This document shows, one piece after another, positions 17,094-26,700 of a stretch of 64,000 nucleotides of DNA. A model generated the notes under the pieces. It did not search any database. It was given only the letters and a program-made list of their open reading frames with translations, and had not been told where the DNA came from. Made by a program: the position numbers and the translations under genes. How positions within the stretch are numbered: the first letter of the stretch is position 1; the number at the start of each line of letters is the position of its first letter. The DNA is taken from positions 1,101,054-1,165,053 of the forward strand of contig NZ_WJIE01000001.1 in the NCBI RefSeq assembly GCF_009649845.1, in the 5' to 3' direction. Source of the stretch: Polyangium spumosum (GTDB lineage: Bacteria; Myxococcota_A; Polyangia; Polyangiales; Polyangiaceae).

Positions 17094-18314
17094 CTACGCG
17101 GCTTCGCCGCTCGCCGCGCGCTCCCGGGCGCGCTTGCGGGCGGAGGCGCGTGCCTTCGGGTGCGCCATGTCTCCGAGCGCGCGGCGAAGGGCCGCGGCCC
17201 AGAACGAGGCGAGCTCCTCGTCGTCCGTGAGGAAGACGTCCATCGGCCCGTGGTCGCTGTTGATCTCCACGGCCACGTGATCATCCCGCCGAGGCGTCGA
17301 GACGTCGCGGAGCTCCTCGAGCGCGATGGCCGCGCCGAGGCGACCTTCGGGCAGGAGGTCCACGGCCCCGGTGCGGCTCACCCACGGGGCGATGACGAAC
17401 CGATCGCGGCCGACCCAGAAGAGCGGCGCCGAGGGCGCGTGGTACCGAGCGCCGAAGCGCGCGACGCTGACGAACGCGTACCCGGTCAACGTCACGAGGA
17501 GCGCGGCCGCGCCGAAACCGATCGTGAGGTTGCGATCGCCTGCGCGCAGGGCGCGCGCGGCCTGGATCCACAGGCCGAGCGCGAGGGCAAGCAGGATCGC
17601 GCCGAGGACGGTGTTGCGGCGGGTGGTTTGCCGCGGGCCGAGGCTCTCGTGGTCGCGCAGGACGAGGCGCTCGCCCTCGGGACGTAGCTCGAAGCGCGCG
17701 AGTTTGCCCGCGGGCAGCAGGGGCGCCTCGGGGCTCGGCTCGGGCTCCTGGGGCACGGCGAGCAAGCCCTCGGCGGCCTCGAGCGGCGCGGCGAAGGCGC
17801 GAGCGAGGGGCGCCGCGGCGCGAGCGACGCGGGCGCGGGCGCGGCCTTCGTCGAGATCGGCCGCGGCCGCGACGAGCAGGCGCCTCGGGACCTCGCCCGG
17901 CTCGGCCTGCTCGAGCTCGGCCCAGGCCACGGCGAGCGTGCGTTGGTTCGTGCACGAGGCGGCGTCACAGCAGGGACGTTTTTCCGACGTGACGACCAGC
18001 CGGACCACACGCGTGGTGCTCGGGCGCTGTCCTTCGGGGAGGCGGCAGGGGGCGATGCGGACGTCGGCGCCGCCGAGGGTGCCGCGGATCCAGACGGGCG
18101 CCTTGGGTTCGGGCCCGTGGCCGCTCGACGCGCCGTCGAGGGGCGGCGCTGCGCGGAGGAGGAAGGGGGCCGAGGGTGGGAGTCGCGTGAGGGCGGCGGC
18201 GACCGCGTCGGGGGCCGCGAGGGCGTCGAGGGCGGGCTCCGACGTCGCGGCGCCGAGGGCGGACAGCGCGCGCGACACGTCCGCATCGAGCTCCGTGCGA
18301 GGGCAGAGCGGCAT
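17094..18314 (-). CDS. Membrane protein of unknown function
   Basis: A 406-residue protein without a signal peptide. An N-terminal region of about 215 residues has a CC / C cluster (RPCCDAASCTN). Two membrane helices follow (about 248-270, AILLALALGLWIQAA; and 278-300, GAAALLVTLTGYAFVSV), then a cytoplasmic beta-rich domain of about 100 residues. The layout resembles membrane proteins with a PH-like C-terminal domain, but I cannot assign a family. ATG 18314 (MPLCPRTELD) was selected; the upstream frame extension overlaps the protease gene. Confidence 0.68.
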   Translation of the reverse strand: MPLCPRTELDADVSRALSALGAATSEPALDALAAPDAVAAALTRLPPSAPFLLRAAPPLDGASSGHGPEPKAPVWIRGTLGGADVRIAPCRLPEGQRPSTTRVVRLVVTSEKRPCCDAASCTNQRTLAVAWAELEQAEPGEVPRRLLVAAAADLDEGRARARVARAAAPLARAFAAPLEAAEGLLAVPQEPEPSPEAPLLPAGKLARFELRPEGERLVLRDHESLGPRQTTRRNTVLGAILLALALGLWIQAARALRAGDRNLTIGFGAAALLVTLTGYAFVSVARFGARYHAPSAPLFWVGRDRFVIAPWVSRTGAVDLLPEGRLGAAIALEELRDVSTPRRDDHVAVEINSDHGPMDVFLTDDEELASFWAAALRRALGDMAHPKARASARKRARERAASGEAA

Positions 18315-18384
18315 GGCGGGCGAGCCATGCCAGGGATCCGGAGAGGCGTAAAGTGCTGGAATCGGTGACGTTCGGGGAGCCCGC

Positions 18385-19506
18385 TCAGCGCCGCCGGCGC
18401 CTGCGGCCGAGGGCGGCGAGCGCGAGGCCGAGGGCGATGAAGGCGCCGAGCTTGCCTCGTTTTCCTTCGACGGCGCAGCCGCAGCCGCCGGAGTCCTCGA
18501 TCTGCGGGCCTTCGGGATCCTCCTCGTTCCAGGCGCCGGTCGCGCCTCCGCCGCCCACGCCGGCGCCGGCGCTCCCGGCGCACTCGATGGGGCACGAGTT
18601 CGCGCAGAGGTTGCAGATACAATTGGTGTACGCCTCGTAGGTCTCGACGCCGGCCGGGTACTGGTCCTTGCAGGCCGTGAGGCAGGAGTCGTATTCGGCT
18701 GCGGAGCCGGTGGGGCACTGGGCTTCGCAATTGTAGAGGCCGACGCAGGCGCCATTGCAACCCTGGGCGAGGGCGTTGCATTCGGTCTTGGCGGCGTTCG
18801 TGGTGCACGCGCCGCAGCTCGGGACGCCGGAGCCGGGCGGGTACAGGTTGCAGACGCCGTCGACGTCGTCCTGCTCGATGGTGGCCATTTCATTGCCGCC
18901 GGGGTAGTTCGGCAGCATGGTCGAGCCGGGGGCGTTCGTGTGGCCGAGGCCGAGGAAATGGCCCTGCTCGTGCGCGGCGATGGAGAGGGTATCGACGGGG
19001 CTGCCGCCCGAGCAATTGCCGCCGGGGTTGACGGCGGAGTCGTACCAGCAGAAGCCGACGTTGTTGAACACGATATCGGCGTCGTAGATGATCTGGTTGC
19101 CCTCTCCGTCCTGGGACCATACCGGGAGCGTCACGCCGATGACCGCGTCCACGGGGCCGAGATCGGAGGGCCACGGGTCGGGCTTGTTGACCCACATCAG
19201 GACGTTTTTGTTGTCGTTCGCGTTCCAGGTGCCGTCGGGGAGGTCCCCGAGCAGCTCCGTCGAGAAATCGGTGCATTCGGGGGTCGACCAGACGCCGAAC
19301 CCGTCGACGAGCCGCTGCTTCGCGGTCGAGGCGATCTCGGGCGGGAACGTGGCCTCGTTGACGTAGTATTTGACCGGGAGCAGGCCCCAGACCGGATAAG
19401 GCGGGCCTTCGAGGCCCGTCCAGGCGCGCGCCTCGGTCGGCGCGGAGAGGATCCCAAAGGACGCCGCGAATGCAGCGAGGAGGGCGGTTTTTCGGAGGGT
19501 GACCAT
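18385..19506 (-). CDS. Matrixin-type zinc metalloprotease with MYXO-CTERM-like anchor
   Basis: A 373-residue exported protease. Signal peptide 1-28; metzincin zinc motif HEQGHFLGLGH at 179-189 with a Met-turn (TMLPNY, Met197), placing it in the matrixin/M10-like group. A Cys-rich segment (about 229-315, CGACTTN, CNLCANSC) follows, and the C-terminus has the MYXO-CTERM pattern: GGCGC, a hydrophobic helix, then RRRRRR. In myxobacteria that tail is a sorting signal for surface anchoring. Its ribosome site GGAGG lies inside the last codons of the upstream gene, one base from the start, so the two are translationally coupled. Substrate unknown. Confidence 0.9.
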   Translation of the reverse strand: MVTLRKTALLAAFAASFGILSAPTEARAWTGLEGPPYPVWGLLPVKYYVNEATFPPEIASTAKQRLVDGFGVWSTPECTDFSTELLGDLPDGTWNANDNKNVLMWVNKPDPWPSDLGPVDAVIGVTLPVWSQDGEGNQIIYDADIVFNNVGFCWYDSAVNPGGNCSGGSPVDTLSIAAHEQGHFLGLGHTNAPGSTMLPNYPGGNEMATIEQDDVDGVCNLYPPGSGVPSCGACTTNAAKTECNALAQGCNGACVGLYNCEAQCPTGSAAEYDSCLTACKDQYPAGVETYEAYTNCICNLCANSCPIECAGSAGAGVGGGGATGAWNEEDPEGPQIEDSGGCGCAVEGKRGKLGAFIALGLALAALGRRRRRR

Positions 19507-19507
19507 T

Positions 19508-20056
19508 TCACTTCCCTCCAGCGAGGCGGACGACGTCCGTCATGAGGGACTCGACCGGCTCGGGCCGCTCGACGTGCCCCGAGGGCTCGAGCTTGCCGCC
19601 GTTGTAACGGGCGAGCTCGAGCCCATCGAGCATGCGCCTCGCCATTCCTTTGTCGTCCACGTGGTAGACGGAGAGCGCGAGCGCCGTGAAATACACTTTT
19701 CCTTTCTCGTCGCGACGCAGGAATACCACGGCGTCCTCGCCGGGCTTGAGCGCCGCGTCACCGAGGACCTTCTGCGTCTTGCCGCGGTACGTCCCGCCGC
19801 GCTGCTGGACCACGACGCGGCCGTCGGCTTTGCCCTTGAGGAGCTGCACCACGTCGAGCTCGGTGCGGGTCACGAGGGCCCGTCCGTCCTCGGATTCGGT
19901 CGTGACGGCCTTCCCGACGCGCACGCGGACCACGAGATCCGAGCGTTTTACGAGCTCTTCGCGCGAGAGGAAGAGCATGGTGGTCGCGTCCGCCGCGGCG
20001 CTCACGCCGAGCAGGACGATGGCCGCGAGCACGGCCAATAACTTTCTGAAGCTCAT
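19508..20056 (-). CDS. Small exported protein coupled to the matrixin protease
   Basis: A 182-residue protein with a signal peptide (LAAIVLLGVSAAADA, about 1-23). A compact beta-rich domain follows (SREELVKRSDLVVRVRVGKAV ... LDVVQLLKG ... VFLRRDEKGKVYF). It ends one base before the protease start. Pairs of this kind, with a small secreted beta protein preceding a MYXO-CTERM matrixin, are in my experience typical of myxobacteria; an inhibitor or propeptide-like role for the protease is possible but unproven. The internal ATG at 20056 was chosen because the signal peptide begins there. Confidence 0.75.
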   Translation of the reverse strand: MSFRKLLAVLAAIVLLGVSAAADATTMLFLSREELVKRSDLVVRVRVGKAVTTESEDGRALVTRTELDVVQLLKGKADGRVVVQQRGGTYRGKTQKVLGDAALKPGEDAVVFLRRDEKGKVYFTALALSVYHVDDKGMARRMLDGLELARYNGGKLEPSGHVERPEPVESLMTDVVRLAGGK

Positions 20057-20288
20057 GAGGTGCCTCCTCGATCCGGGCCGCTTCGGCCTTTCGATCCACC
20101 ATGCCAAGCGCCGACCGGCGTGTAAAGCGACCCCTACCCGACCGCATCCACGTCCAGCGACGACCCAATTTTGATTGCCTGCTGGAAGCCAGGCGGCCCA
20201 CGCGCCCCCGGCGCGGAAGAAAATGGTGGCGTTTCGATCCCCGCAGGCTACCCCGGGCGTGTACCTTCGGGCACCTCAGGAGTCATCC

Positions 20289-21035
20289 ATGGAACGAGCT
20301 TCGTTGCGATCGTTCGGCCTCGCCTCGCTCTTCGTCTTGGGCACCGCGATGGCCGCTTGCGGGACGGATACCACGGGACTGTTTGCCTCCGGCGGGCAAG
20401 GGAGCGGCGCCTCGGGCGGAGCAGGGCCGGGCGGCGGCGGTCAAGGCGGCGCGGGCCAAGGCGGCGCAGGCCAAGGCGGCGCGGGCAACAACGGCGGCGC
20501 AGGCCAAGGCGGCGCGGGCAACAACGGCGGCGCAGGCCAAGGCGGCGCGGGGCCGAGCTCTTCGAGCGCGTCGAGCAGCAGCGCGTCGAGCAGCAGCGCG
20601 CAGAGCTCGTCGTCGGGGATGATGCCTCCGCCCGTCATGGTCGCGTGTGGAGCCGTGACCTGTCCGGTGGAGAACGAGGGCGCCTGCTGCTGGCACGACG
20701 CGCAGAGCCAGGGCGAATGCGTGAACGGCCCGGAAAACAACGACGGCTGCAACACGAGCTCCTCCGGTCGCGAGACGCGCATCGAATGCCAGCTCCCCCA
20801 GGACTGCCCCGCCGGCACCGTCTGCTGCGCCGACCTCAATCAGTCCCAAGGCGGCAACTGGTATTCCCTCACCCGCTGCGCGGACACGTGCACGTACGGC
20901 CCCCAGCGCGTCGTCTGCGACCCGCAGGCCCCCGACTCGGACTGCCCCGTGGTCCAGACCCAGAACGGGCCCGTCCAGACGAACTGCGAGCCGAGCACGA
21001 TCCTCCCGGACGGCTACCAGATCTGCCGCCTCTGA
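20289..21035 (+). CDS. Lipoprotein with Gly/Ala/Gln and Ser repeat linker
   Basis: A 248-residue lipoprotein (lipobox TAMAAC, Cys near residue 24). Residues about 33-92 are a GGAGQGGAG / GGAGNN repeat, followed by a Ser-rich run to about 115. These form an extended surface linker. The C-terminal 130 residues are Cys-rich (VTCPVENEGACCW, DCPAGTVCCAD), probably a small disulfide-stabilised domain with six or more disulfides. The same Gly/Ser linker style recurs in the gene at 35928. Function unknown. Confidence 0.78.
   Translation: MERASLRSFGLASLFVLGTAMAACGTDTTGLFASGGQGSGASGGAGPGGGGQGGAGQGGAGQGGAGNNGGAGQGGAGNNGGAGQGGAGPSSSSASSSSASSSSAQSSSSGMMPPPVMVACGAVTCPVENEGACCWHDAQSQGECVNGPENNDGCNTSSSGRETRIECQLPQDCPAGTVCCADLNQSQGGNWYSLTRCADTCTYGPQRVVCDPQAPDSDCPVVQTQNGPVQTNCEPSTILPDGYQICRL
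20460..20551 (+). repeat. 33-bp in-frame coding repeat
   Basis: Two exact 33-base units (20460-20492, 20493-20525) and a partial third, within the lipoprotein linker. Each unit encodes eleven residues (GGAGQGGAGNN), so copy-number change would alter linker length without a frameshift. Confidence 0.85.
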
Positions 21036-21276
21036 ACCGGCCCACGGTACGGGCCGACGCGCTCCGGAGTATGGAAACATCGCACATGCCGGAACGTGCG
21101 CTGTCATGCACGTCAGGCAAGAGGCTCCCGCGTCGGCCCCCCCGCGCGCGTGTTCACGGGACAAACCCGCGACGCTCGCGCCGTGCGACGAACGGGGATA
21201 TCCTAGGACGCGGCGGCGACCGGTGGACCACGGAGCCTCGCGGACGCCGCCATCTCGAGGAGCCCAGGAACGAGCC

Positions 21277-22134
21277 ATGCAGAGTGGAAAGAGCTTGCGC
21301 TTGATGCCCGACCCGGCAGGCATCTCCGGCGATCCCGCTGCGGTGATCCCTCTGCTGGAGGAGATCGAAGCGCTGCCCGAGAGCGCCACCGGCGCGCTCG
21401 TCTTTGGCGCCCCGACGCAGGGCACGGTGCTCGTCGAGAACGGTCGGATCTGCTGGGCCGCGGCCTCCGGCATGGAGCGGCGCCTCGCGGAGCTGCTCCG
21501 AGCCTACGCCGACGAACCCCCGGAGTCGAAGCGGATCGAGGACGTCTACAAGCGCTGCAAGCGCGACTCGATACCTGTCTTCCGGGCCCTCGTGGACAGC
21601 GGTCTCGTGTCGATGGACGGGCTGAAAGAGGTGATCCGGCAGCACACGTCGGAGGCGCTGATCGCCCTCACGCGCGAGCCTCTGCGGGAGGCGCCGAGCT
21701 GGGCGCCGCACAAGCATCAGGGCTACGACGCGAAGTTCACGTTCGACCCGTGCGAGCTCATCGTCAGCGTGGGCGGCGTCTTCCACCCGGACCTCTCCGG
21801 CCGCGCGCGGCTCGACTTCGACGGGCTCCTCCGGTCGGGCGTGTACGCGGTGTCCTACGCGCGCGCCCCGGGCGCGAACACGCCCGTGCCGATCTACCGA
21901 TCCCCCGGCGCCTACTTCACGCTGCGCCAGGTGATGTCGCTCGGGCGATGGGCGTTCTCCGCGCTCGACGTGTGCAACACCTACAGCGCACGCGCGAGGA
22001 TCGCCGCGACGCTCGTCGAGCCGGGCGAGTATCTCGTGGCCTGGCATTCGCGCGGCGTGGTGAGCGTGGCGCAGTGCGAGGACTCGATGAGCTTCGCGTT
22101 CATCGTGGGCAAACGCGCGCGCGCAGGTTCTTGA
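21277..22134 (+). CDS. Hypothetical protein with DUF4388-like N-terminus
   Basis: A 285-residue cytoplasmic protein without a signal peptide. Residues about 25-130 (GALVFGAPTQGTVLVENGRICWA ... LAELLRAY ... FRALVDSGLVS) resemble the DUF4388/PATAN-type domain often linked to response-regulator networks in myxobacteria; this assignment is tentative. The C-terminal half is not recognised. ATG 21277 is preceded by AGGA at suitable spacing; the longer frame upstream is unsupported. Confidence 0.65.
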   Translation: MQSGKSLRLMPDPAGISGDPAAVIPLLEEIEALPESATGALVFGAPTQGTVLVENGRICWAAASGMERRLAELLRAYADEPPESKRIEDVYKRCKRDSIPVFRALVDSGLVSMDGLKEVIRQHTSEALIALTREPLREAPSWAPHKHQGYDAKFTFDPCELIVSVGGVFHPDLSGRARLDFDGLLRSGVYAVSYARAPGANTPVPIYRSPGAYFTLRQVMSLGRWAFSALDVCNTYSARARIAATLVEPGEYLVAWHSRGVVSVAQCEDSMSFAFIVGKRARAGS

Positions 22135-22155
22135 CGCGCAACTTTCCGACGCCCT

Positions 22156-23766
22156 TCACGGCGCAGCGTCGAGCTCGAGCTCGAGCTCGCTCGGGGTGGG
22201 TCGCTGGGGCAGCGGGACCGCGACACGCACGCCGTCGTGCACCGGGACGACGACCGGCAAGGGCGCGCGTTGCGCAGGCGTCTCCCCCTCGGCGAGGGTG
22301 CGCGCAGCGACGACGCGCTGCGGCGACAACGAGCCGTTGAAGAGACAAACCTCGAGCGCGCCTCCCGAAGGCGCGAAGTCACACGCGATGACCGGTCGCG
22401 CGGCGCGCGTGATCCGCGCGAGGACCTTCTCCTCGTCGGGGGTCGACGGGCCGAGCGAGGTGAGGACGTCGAGGGCGCGCGGATCGCGGTGATAAGCGAG
22501 CATCTTGGCCGCGTGGATCCGAACGACGCGCTGGCGCGCGCGCGAGAGCTCGAAGAAGGCGTCCGGAGTCGCAGGCTCGCGTCCCGCCTCGAGGAGGCCG
22601 AGGCGCGGCGGATCGATGCGCATCTCGGTGCCCGGCGCCTTGACGTTCCACTTGATCGCGCGGCCCGGGTAGAGCGGCCTGCCCCAGTAGAGCCCACGCT
22701 CGGTGACGCCGACGCGGCGGTTCTGTCCGTCGCGGCGGGCGAACGTGACGAGGACGCTGACGTCGGGCAGACGCGTCGCGCCGTTGTTCACGACCGAGAG
22801 GTCGAAGTCGTACCCGCGCCGCTCCGAGGGGACCACGCGGCCCGAGCCATCCTCCGGCCGCGACGCGAGCAAGACCTCGAGCACGGGGAGGCCGTCGTTC
22901 CAGAGCGGCGAGGCCGCGCGCGCGCACACGCAACGCGGGAGGCGAGATTCGCCGGGTGAAACGTCCGCGGGCGAAGGAGCGCGGATCGCAGCGCCGAGGC
23001 CCGGGACGAGGAGGGGCACGTGGGGCGCGAGGGCCGAGGGCTCAGGCGGCTTGCCGTAACGCTGGAAGAACGAGATGCCGAGCACGGAGAGGGCGGCCAC
23101 GAGCGCGACGAGCAGCGGCGCGCGCGCCCACGCAGGGAGCGAGGCCTCGGGGACGGGCGGCGGCGGCGGCGGCGGCGCGAAAGGCGCGGTGGCGACGGGG
23201 ACGAAGCCGAGGCGCTGGCAAAGCGCGACTTCGAAGGCGTCGGCGAGGCGATCGGAGCCAGGGCCGCCCCAGGTGGCGAAGCGCAGGATCTCACGAAGGA
23301 GGAGCCAGAGCGAGGCCGCGACGACGAGGCCCACCGCGAGCCGACCGACGAGGCCACTCACGAGCGAAGCCGGCGAAGCGAGCGCCGCGAGGAGGCCAAG
23401 CGGCGCGGGCAGGATCACGACGGAGAGCGCCGCGCGCCTACGCGCCTCGTACGCGCGAGCGAGGGCCTCGCGAGGATCGTAGGTGAAGCGCGCGAGCGTG
23501 AAGCGCGTGTAAGGCGAGGCGATCGAGGGATCGAGCGCGAGGCAGAGGGCGCGGCCGCGTCGAACGAGCCCACGCACGGCCGTGTACGGCACGCGCATCT
23601 CGACGGACTCCGCCACGCTGCCCGGCACGAAGCCGCTACGAAAGCCGGCCGCGCGCACGAGCTCGATCTCGAGGACGTCGGGCAGGAGCGTGAGGCGGAC
23701 GGCGCCCACCGCGTTCGCTCCCTCGGCCGCGAGGGCCAAGGCTCCGACGGTGAAGGTGCCCGCCAC
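22156..23766 (-). CDS. Multi-pass membrane protein coupled to uvrA
   Basis: A 536-residue protein beginning at GTG 23766, five bases after the uvrA stop. Its ribosome site GGAGG lies inside the uvrA 3' end. Hydrophobic segments at about 115-165 (two helices) and 245-262 (LLVALVAALSVLGISFF) separate an N-terminal cytoplasmic domain from a large C-terminal beta-rich domain with a Cys pair (RCVCAR). No known DNA-repair link is visible and no family is recognised. Coupling to uvrA may only reflect shared transcription. Confidence 0.68.
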   Translation of the reverse strand: MAGTFTVGALALAAEGANAVGAVRLTLLPDVLEIELVRAAGFRSGFVPGSVAESVEMRVPYTAVRGLVRRGRALCLALDPSIASPYTRFTLARFTYDPREALARAYEARRRAALSVVILPAPLGLLAALASPASLVSGLVGRLAVGLVVAASLWLLLREILRFATWGGPGSDRLADAFEVALCQRLGFVPVATAPFAPPPPPPPVPEASLPAWARAPLLVALVAALSVLGISFFQRYGKPPEPSALAPHVPLLVPGLGAAIRAPSPADVSPGESRLPRCVCARAASPLWNDGLPVLEVLLASRPEDGSGRVVPSERRGYDFDLSVVNNGATRLPDVSVLVTFARRDGQNRRVGVTERGLYWGRPLYPGRAIKWNVKAPGTEMRIDPPRLGLLEAGREPATPDAFFELSRARQRVVRIHAAKMLAYHRDPRALDVLTSLGPSTPDEEKVLARITRAARPVIACDFAPSGGALEVCLFNGSLSPQRVVAARTLAEGETPAQRAPLPVVVPVHDGVRVAVPLPQRPTPSELELELDAAP

Positions 23767-23770
23767 GTGG

Positions 23771-26700
23771 TCAAACCTCCGCCGCGAGAGGGATGTCGGA
23801 GGTGGGGCGTTCGAAGAGCGCGCGCAGGACGCGGCCCGTCGCGGTCGCGCGACGCGCCACGACCTCGGGAGATCCTTCGGCCACGACACGACCGCCGCCC
23901 TTGCCGCCCTCGGGCCCGAGCTCGATCACGTGATCGGCGGCGGCGATGACCGCAGGGTGGTGCTCGATGATCAGGAGCGAGTGACCACGCTGGACGAGGC
24001 GATCGAGCACGTTCACGAGGCGCGCGACGTCGGAGAGGTGCAGCCCCGTGGTGGGCTCGTCGAGGACGTAGAGCGTGGGCTTGGCGCGCGTGCCGCTGCA
24101 GAGCTCGTCGGCCAGCTTGAGGCGCTGCGCCTCGCCGCCCGAGAGCGTGTGCGAGCCCTGGCCGAGCCGGAGGTACCCGACGCCGAGATCACACATCGTC
24201 GCGAGGGGCTCCCGGATCTTCGGGTGCGCAGCGAAGAGCTCGGCCGCCTCTTCAGCCGTACGGAGCAGGACATCGCCGATCGACATACCGAGGTAACGCA
24301 CGTCGAGCGTGGCAGGCTCGAAGCGCGTCCCGCCACAAGCCTCGCAGGTCGTGACGACGTCGGGCAAGAACGACATCTCGTGCGAGATGACGCCCTGCCC
24401 TTCACAAACCTCGCAGCGACCGCCCTTGGCGGTGTTGAAGGAGAAACGCGCGGGGTCGTAGCCGCGCATCTTCGCGTCGGGGGTCGCCGCGAAGAGCTTG
24501 CGAACCTCGTCCCAGACGCCGAGGAAGGTGGCGGGGATGGACCGAGGCGTGCGGCCGATGGGGGATTGATCCACGGCGACGGCGCGCGCGAGCGCGGGCG
24601 GCACGTGGAGCGCGTCGTGCGGACCGGGATCGGGACCCGCGAGGCCGAGGGCGCGTCGCACGGCGGGGTAGAGGACGTGACGGACGAGCGTGCTCTTGCC
24701 GGAGCCGGAGACGCCAGCGACGACGGTCATACGCCCGAGGGGCACGCGCAGCGCGTCGACGCGGAGGTTGTGGGCGCGCGCGCCCTCGATCACGAGCTGC
24801 TCGTCAGCAGGGCCGAGCCGCGCGCGGGCCGAGGCGAGCGCGCGCTCGCCGGAGAGGGCCTTCGCGGTGGGTGAGCTCGGCTTGCGCAGCACCTCGGAAG
24901 GAGCACCCTGGGCCACGATCCTGCCGCCGTTGCGGCCGCCGGAGGGGCCGAGATCGATGAGGTAGTCGGCCGCGCGGATGGTGTCCGCGTCGTGCTCGAC
25001 CATGAGGACGGTGCTGCCCATGTTCGCGAGCTTGCGGAGGTTGTCGAGGAGCCGGTGGGTGTCGCGCGGATGCAGGCCGATCGTGGGCTCGTCGAGCACG
25101 TAGAGCGCGCCGGTGAGCCCGCTGCCGAGCTGCGCGGCGAGGCGGAGCCTCTGCATCTCGCCGCCGGAGAGGGTGGCCGCGCGGCGATCGAGCGCGAGAT
25201 ACCCGAGTCCGACCTCCTCGACGAACGCGAGGCGCCGCGCGAGCTCCCGATGCGGAGCCTCCGCGACGAGCGCGCGATCTCCGTCGAAGCGGAGCGACTT
25301 CGCCCACCGCACGGCCTCCGACACGGAGCGCGCCGTGGCCTCGTGATACCGATCGCCCGCGAGGCGCACCGAGCGTGGGACCGGCGCGAGGCGAGAGCCG
25401 CCGCACGCCGTGCACGGCTCGCTCGAGGACGCGGAGACGTCGGCCCCCTCGCTCCCGCCGAGCACGCCCGTCCCCTCGCAGTCCTCGCAGCGGCCTTGCT
25501 TCGTGTTGAAGGAGAACCAGCGCGGATCGAGCTCGGGGACGCCGACGCCGCAACGAGGACAGGTGCGCGTGGTGGAGAGGAGCTCCTCCTGGCCACGCGT
25601 GTTCAGGAGCTTGACCGAGCCCTTGCCGAAGGTGAGCGCGCGGTCGAAGGTGGCGCGATCGAGGGCGTCGAGCTTGCCTTCGTACATCACGAGATCGATC
25701 GAGTGCTCGCGCCGCTTGGCGAGGCGCGGCGGATCATCGGTGCTCGCGCGCGCGCCGTCGACGATCGCCTCCGTGATGCCCGCGCGCGCCGCCGCCGTGA
25801 AGACGTCGAGGTACGTGCCCTTGCGCGCGACGACCGCGGGCGCGAGCAAGGTGCGCGCGCCGCGCGTGGCGACGAGCGCGCGATACACCTCGTCGGGCGC
25901 GCGCGCGGTGATGGGGACGTCGCAGGTGGGGCAGTGCGGCTCGCCCACCTTGGCGAAGAGGAGCCGCAGGTAGTGCGCGATCTCGGTGACGGTCGCGACC
26001 GTGGAGTTCGACCCCGATCGCGTCGTGCGCTGCTCGAGCGCGATCGCGGGGGGCACGCCCGTGACGCGGTCGACGTCGGGGCGCGGCATCGAGGGGAGGA
26101 ACTGACGCGCGTACGGGGTGAGCGTCTCCAGGAAGCGCCGCTGTCCCTCGGCGAAGACGACGTCGAACGCGAGCGTGCTCTTGCCCGATCCGCTCGGGCC
26201 CGTGACGACGACGATCTGGCCGTGCGGGATCGAGGTGCAGACCTCCGCGAGGTTGTGCTCACGCGCGTGGACGATCTCGATCGCGGAAGGCGCGGGCGGG
26301 TAGGACGATCGACGCGCCCCATCGCCGTTTGCCTTGCTCTTTTTGCGCGAGGACGAGGGCGGAGACGATGCTCTGGCGAGGTGCGCCGCGAGCGCTCGCC
26401 CCGTGCGCGTGTCCGTCTGCGCGACCGCCTCGGGCGTGCCCTCGGCGACGATCTGCCCGCCCTCGCTGCCCGCCCCCGGGCCGAGATCCACGACCCAGTC
26501 GGAGGCTGCGATCACGTCGAGATCGTGATCCACGACGATGACGCTCCCGCCGCCGCGCACGAGGTCACGCAGGGCCTGGTTGAGCAGGAGCACCTCCTCG
26601 GCGTGCAGGCCCGCGCTCGGCTCGTCGAGCAAGAAGAGCCCACCCGCCGTTCGTTCGCCGAGCGCGCGCGCGAGCTTGAGCCGCTGCGCCTCGCCGCCGG

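Noticed and set aside
20460-20551. Possible CRISPR array
   Set aside because: Direct repeats with no unique spacers, inside a coding linker; encodes GGAGQGGAGNN repeats.
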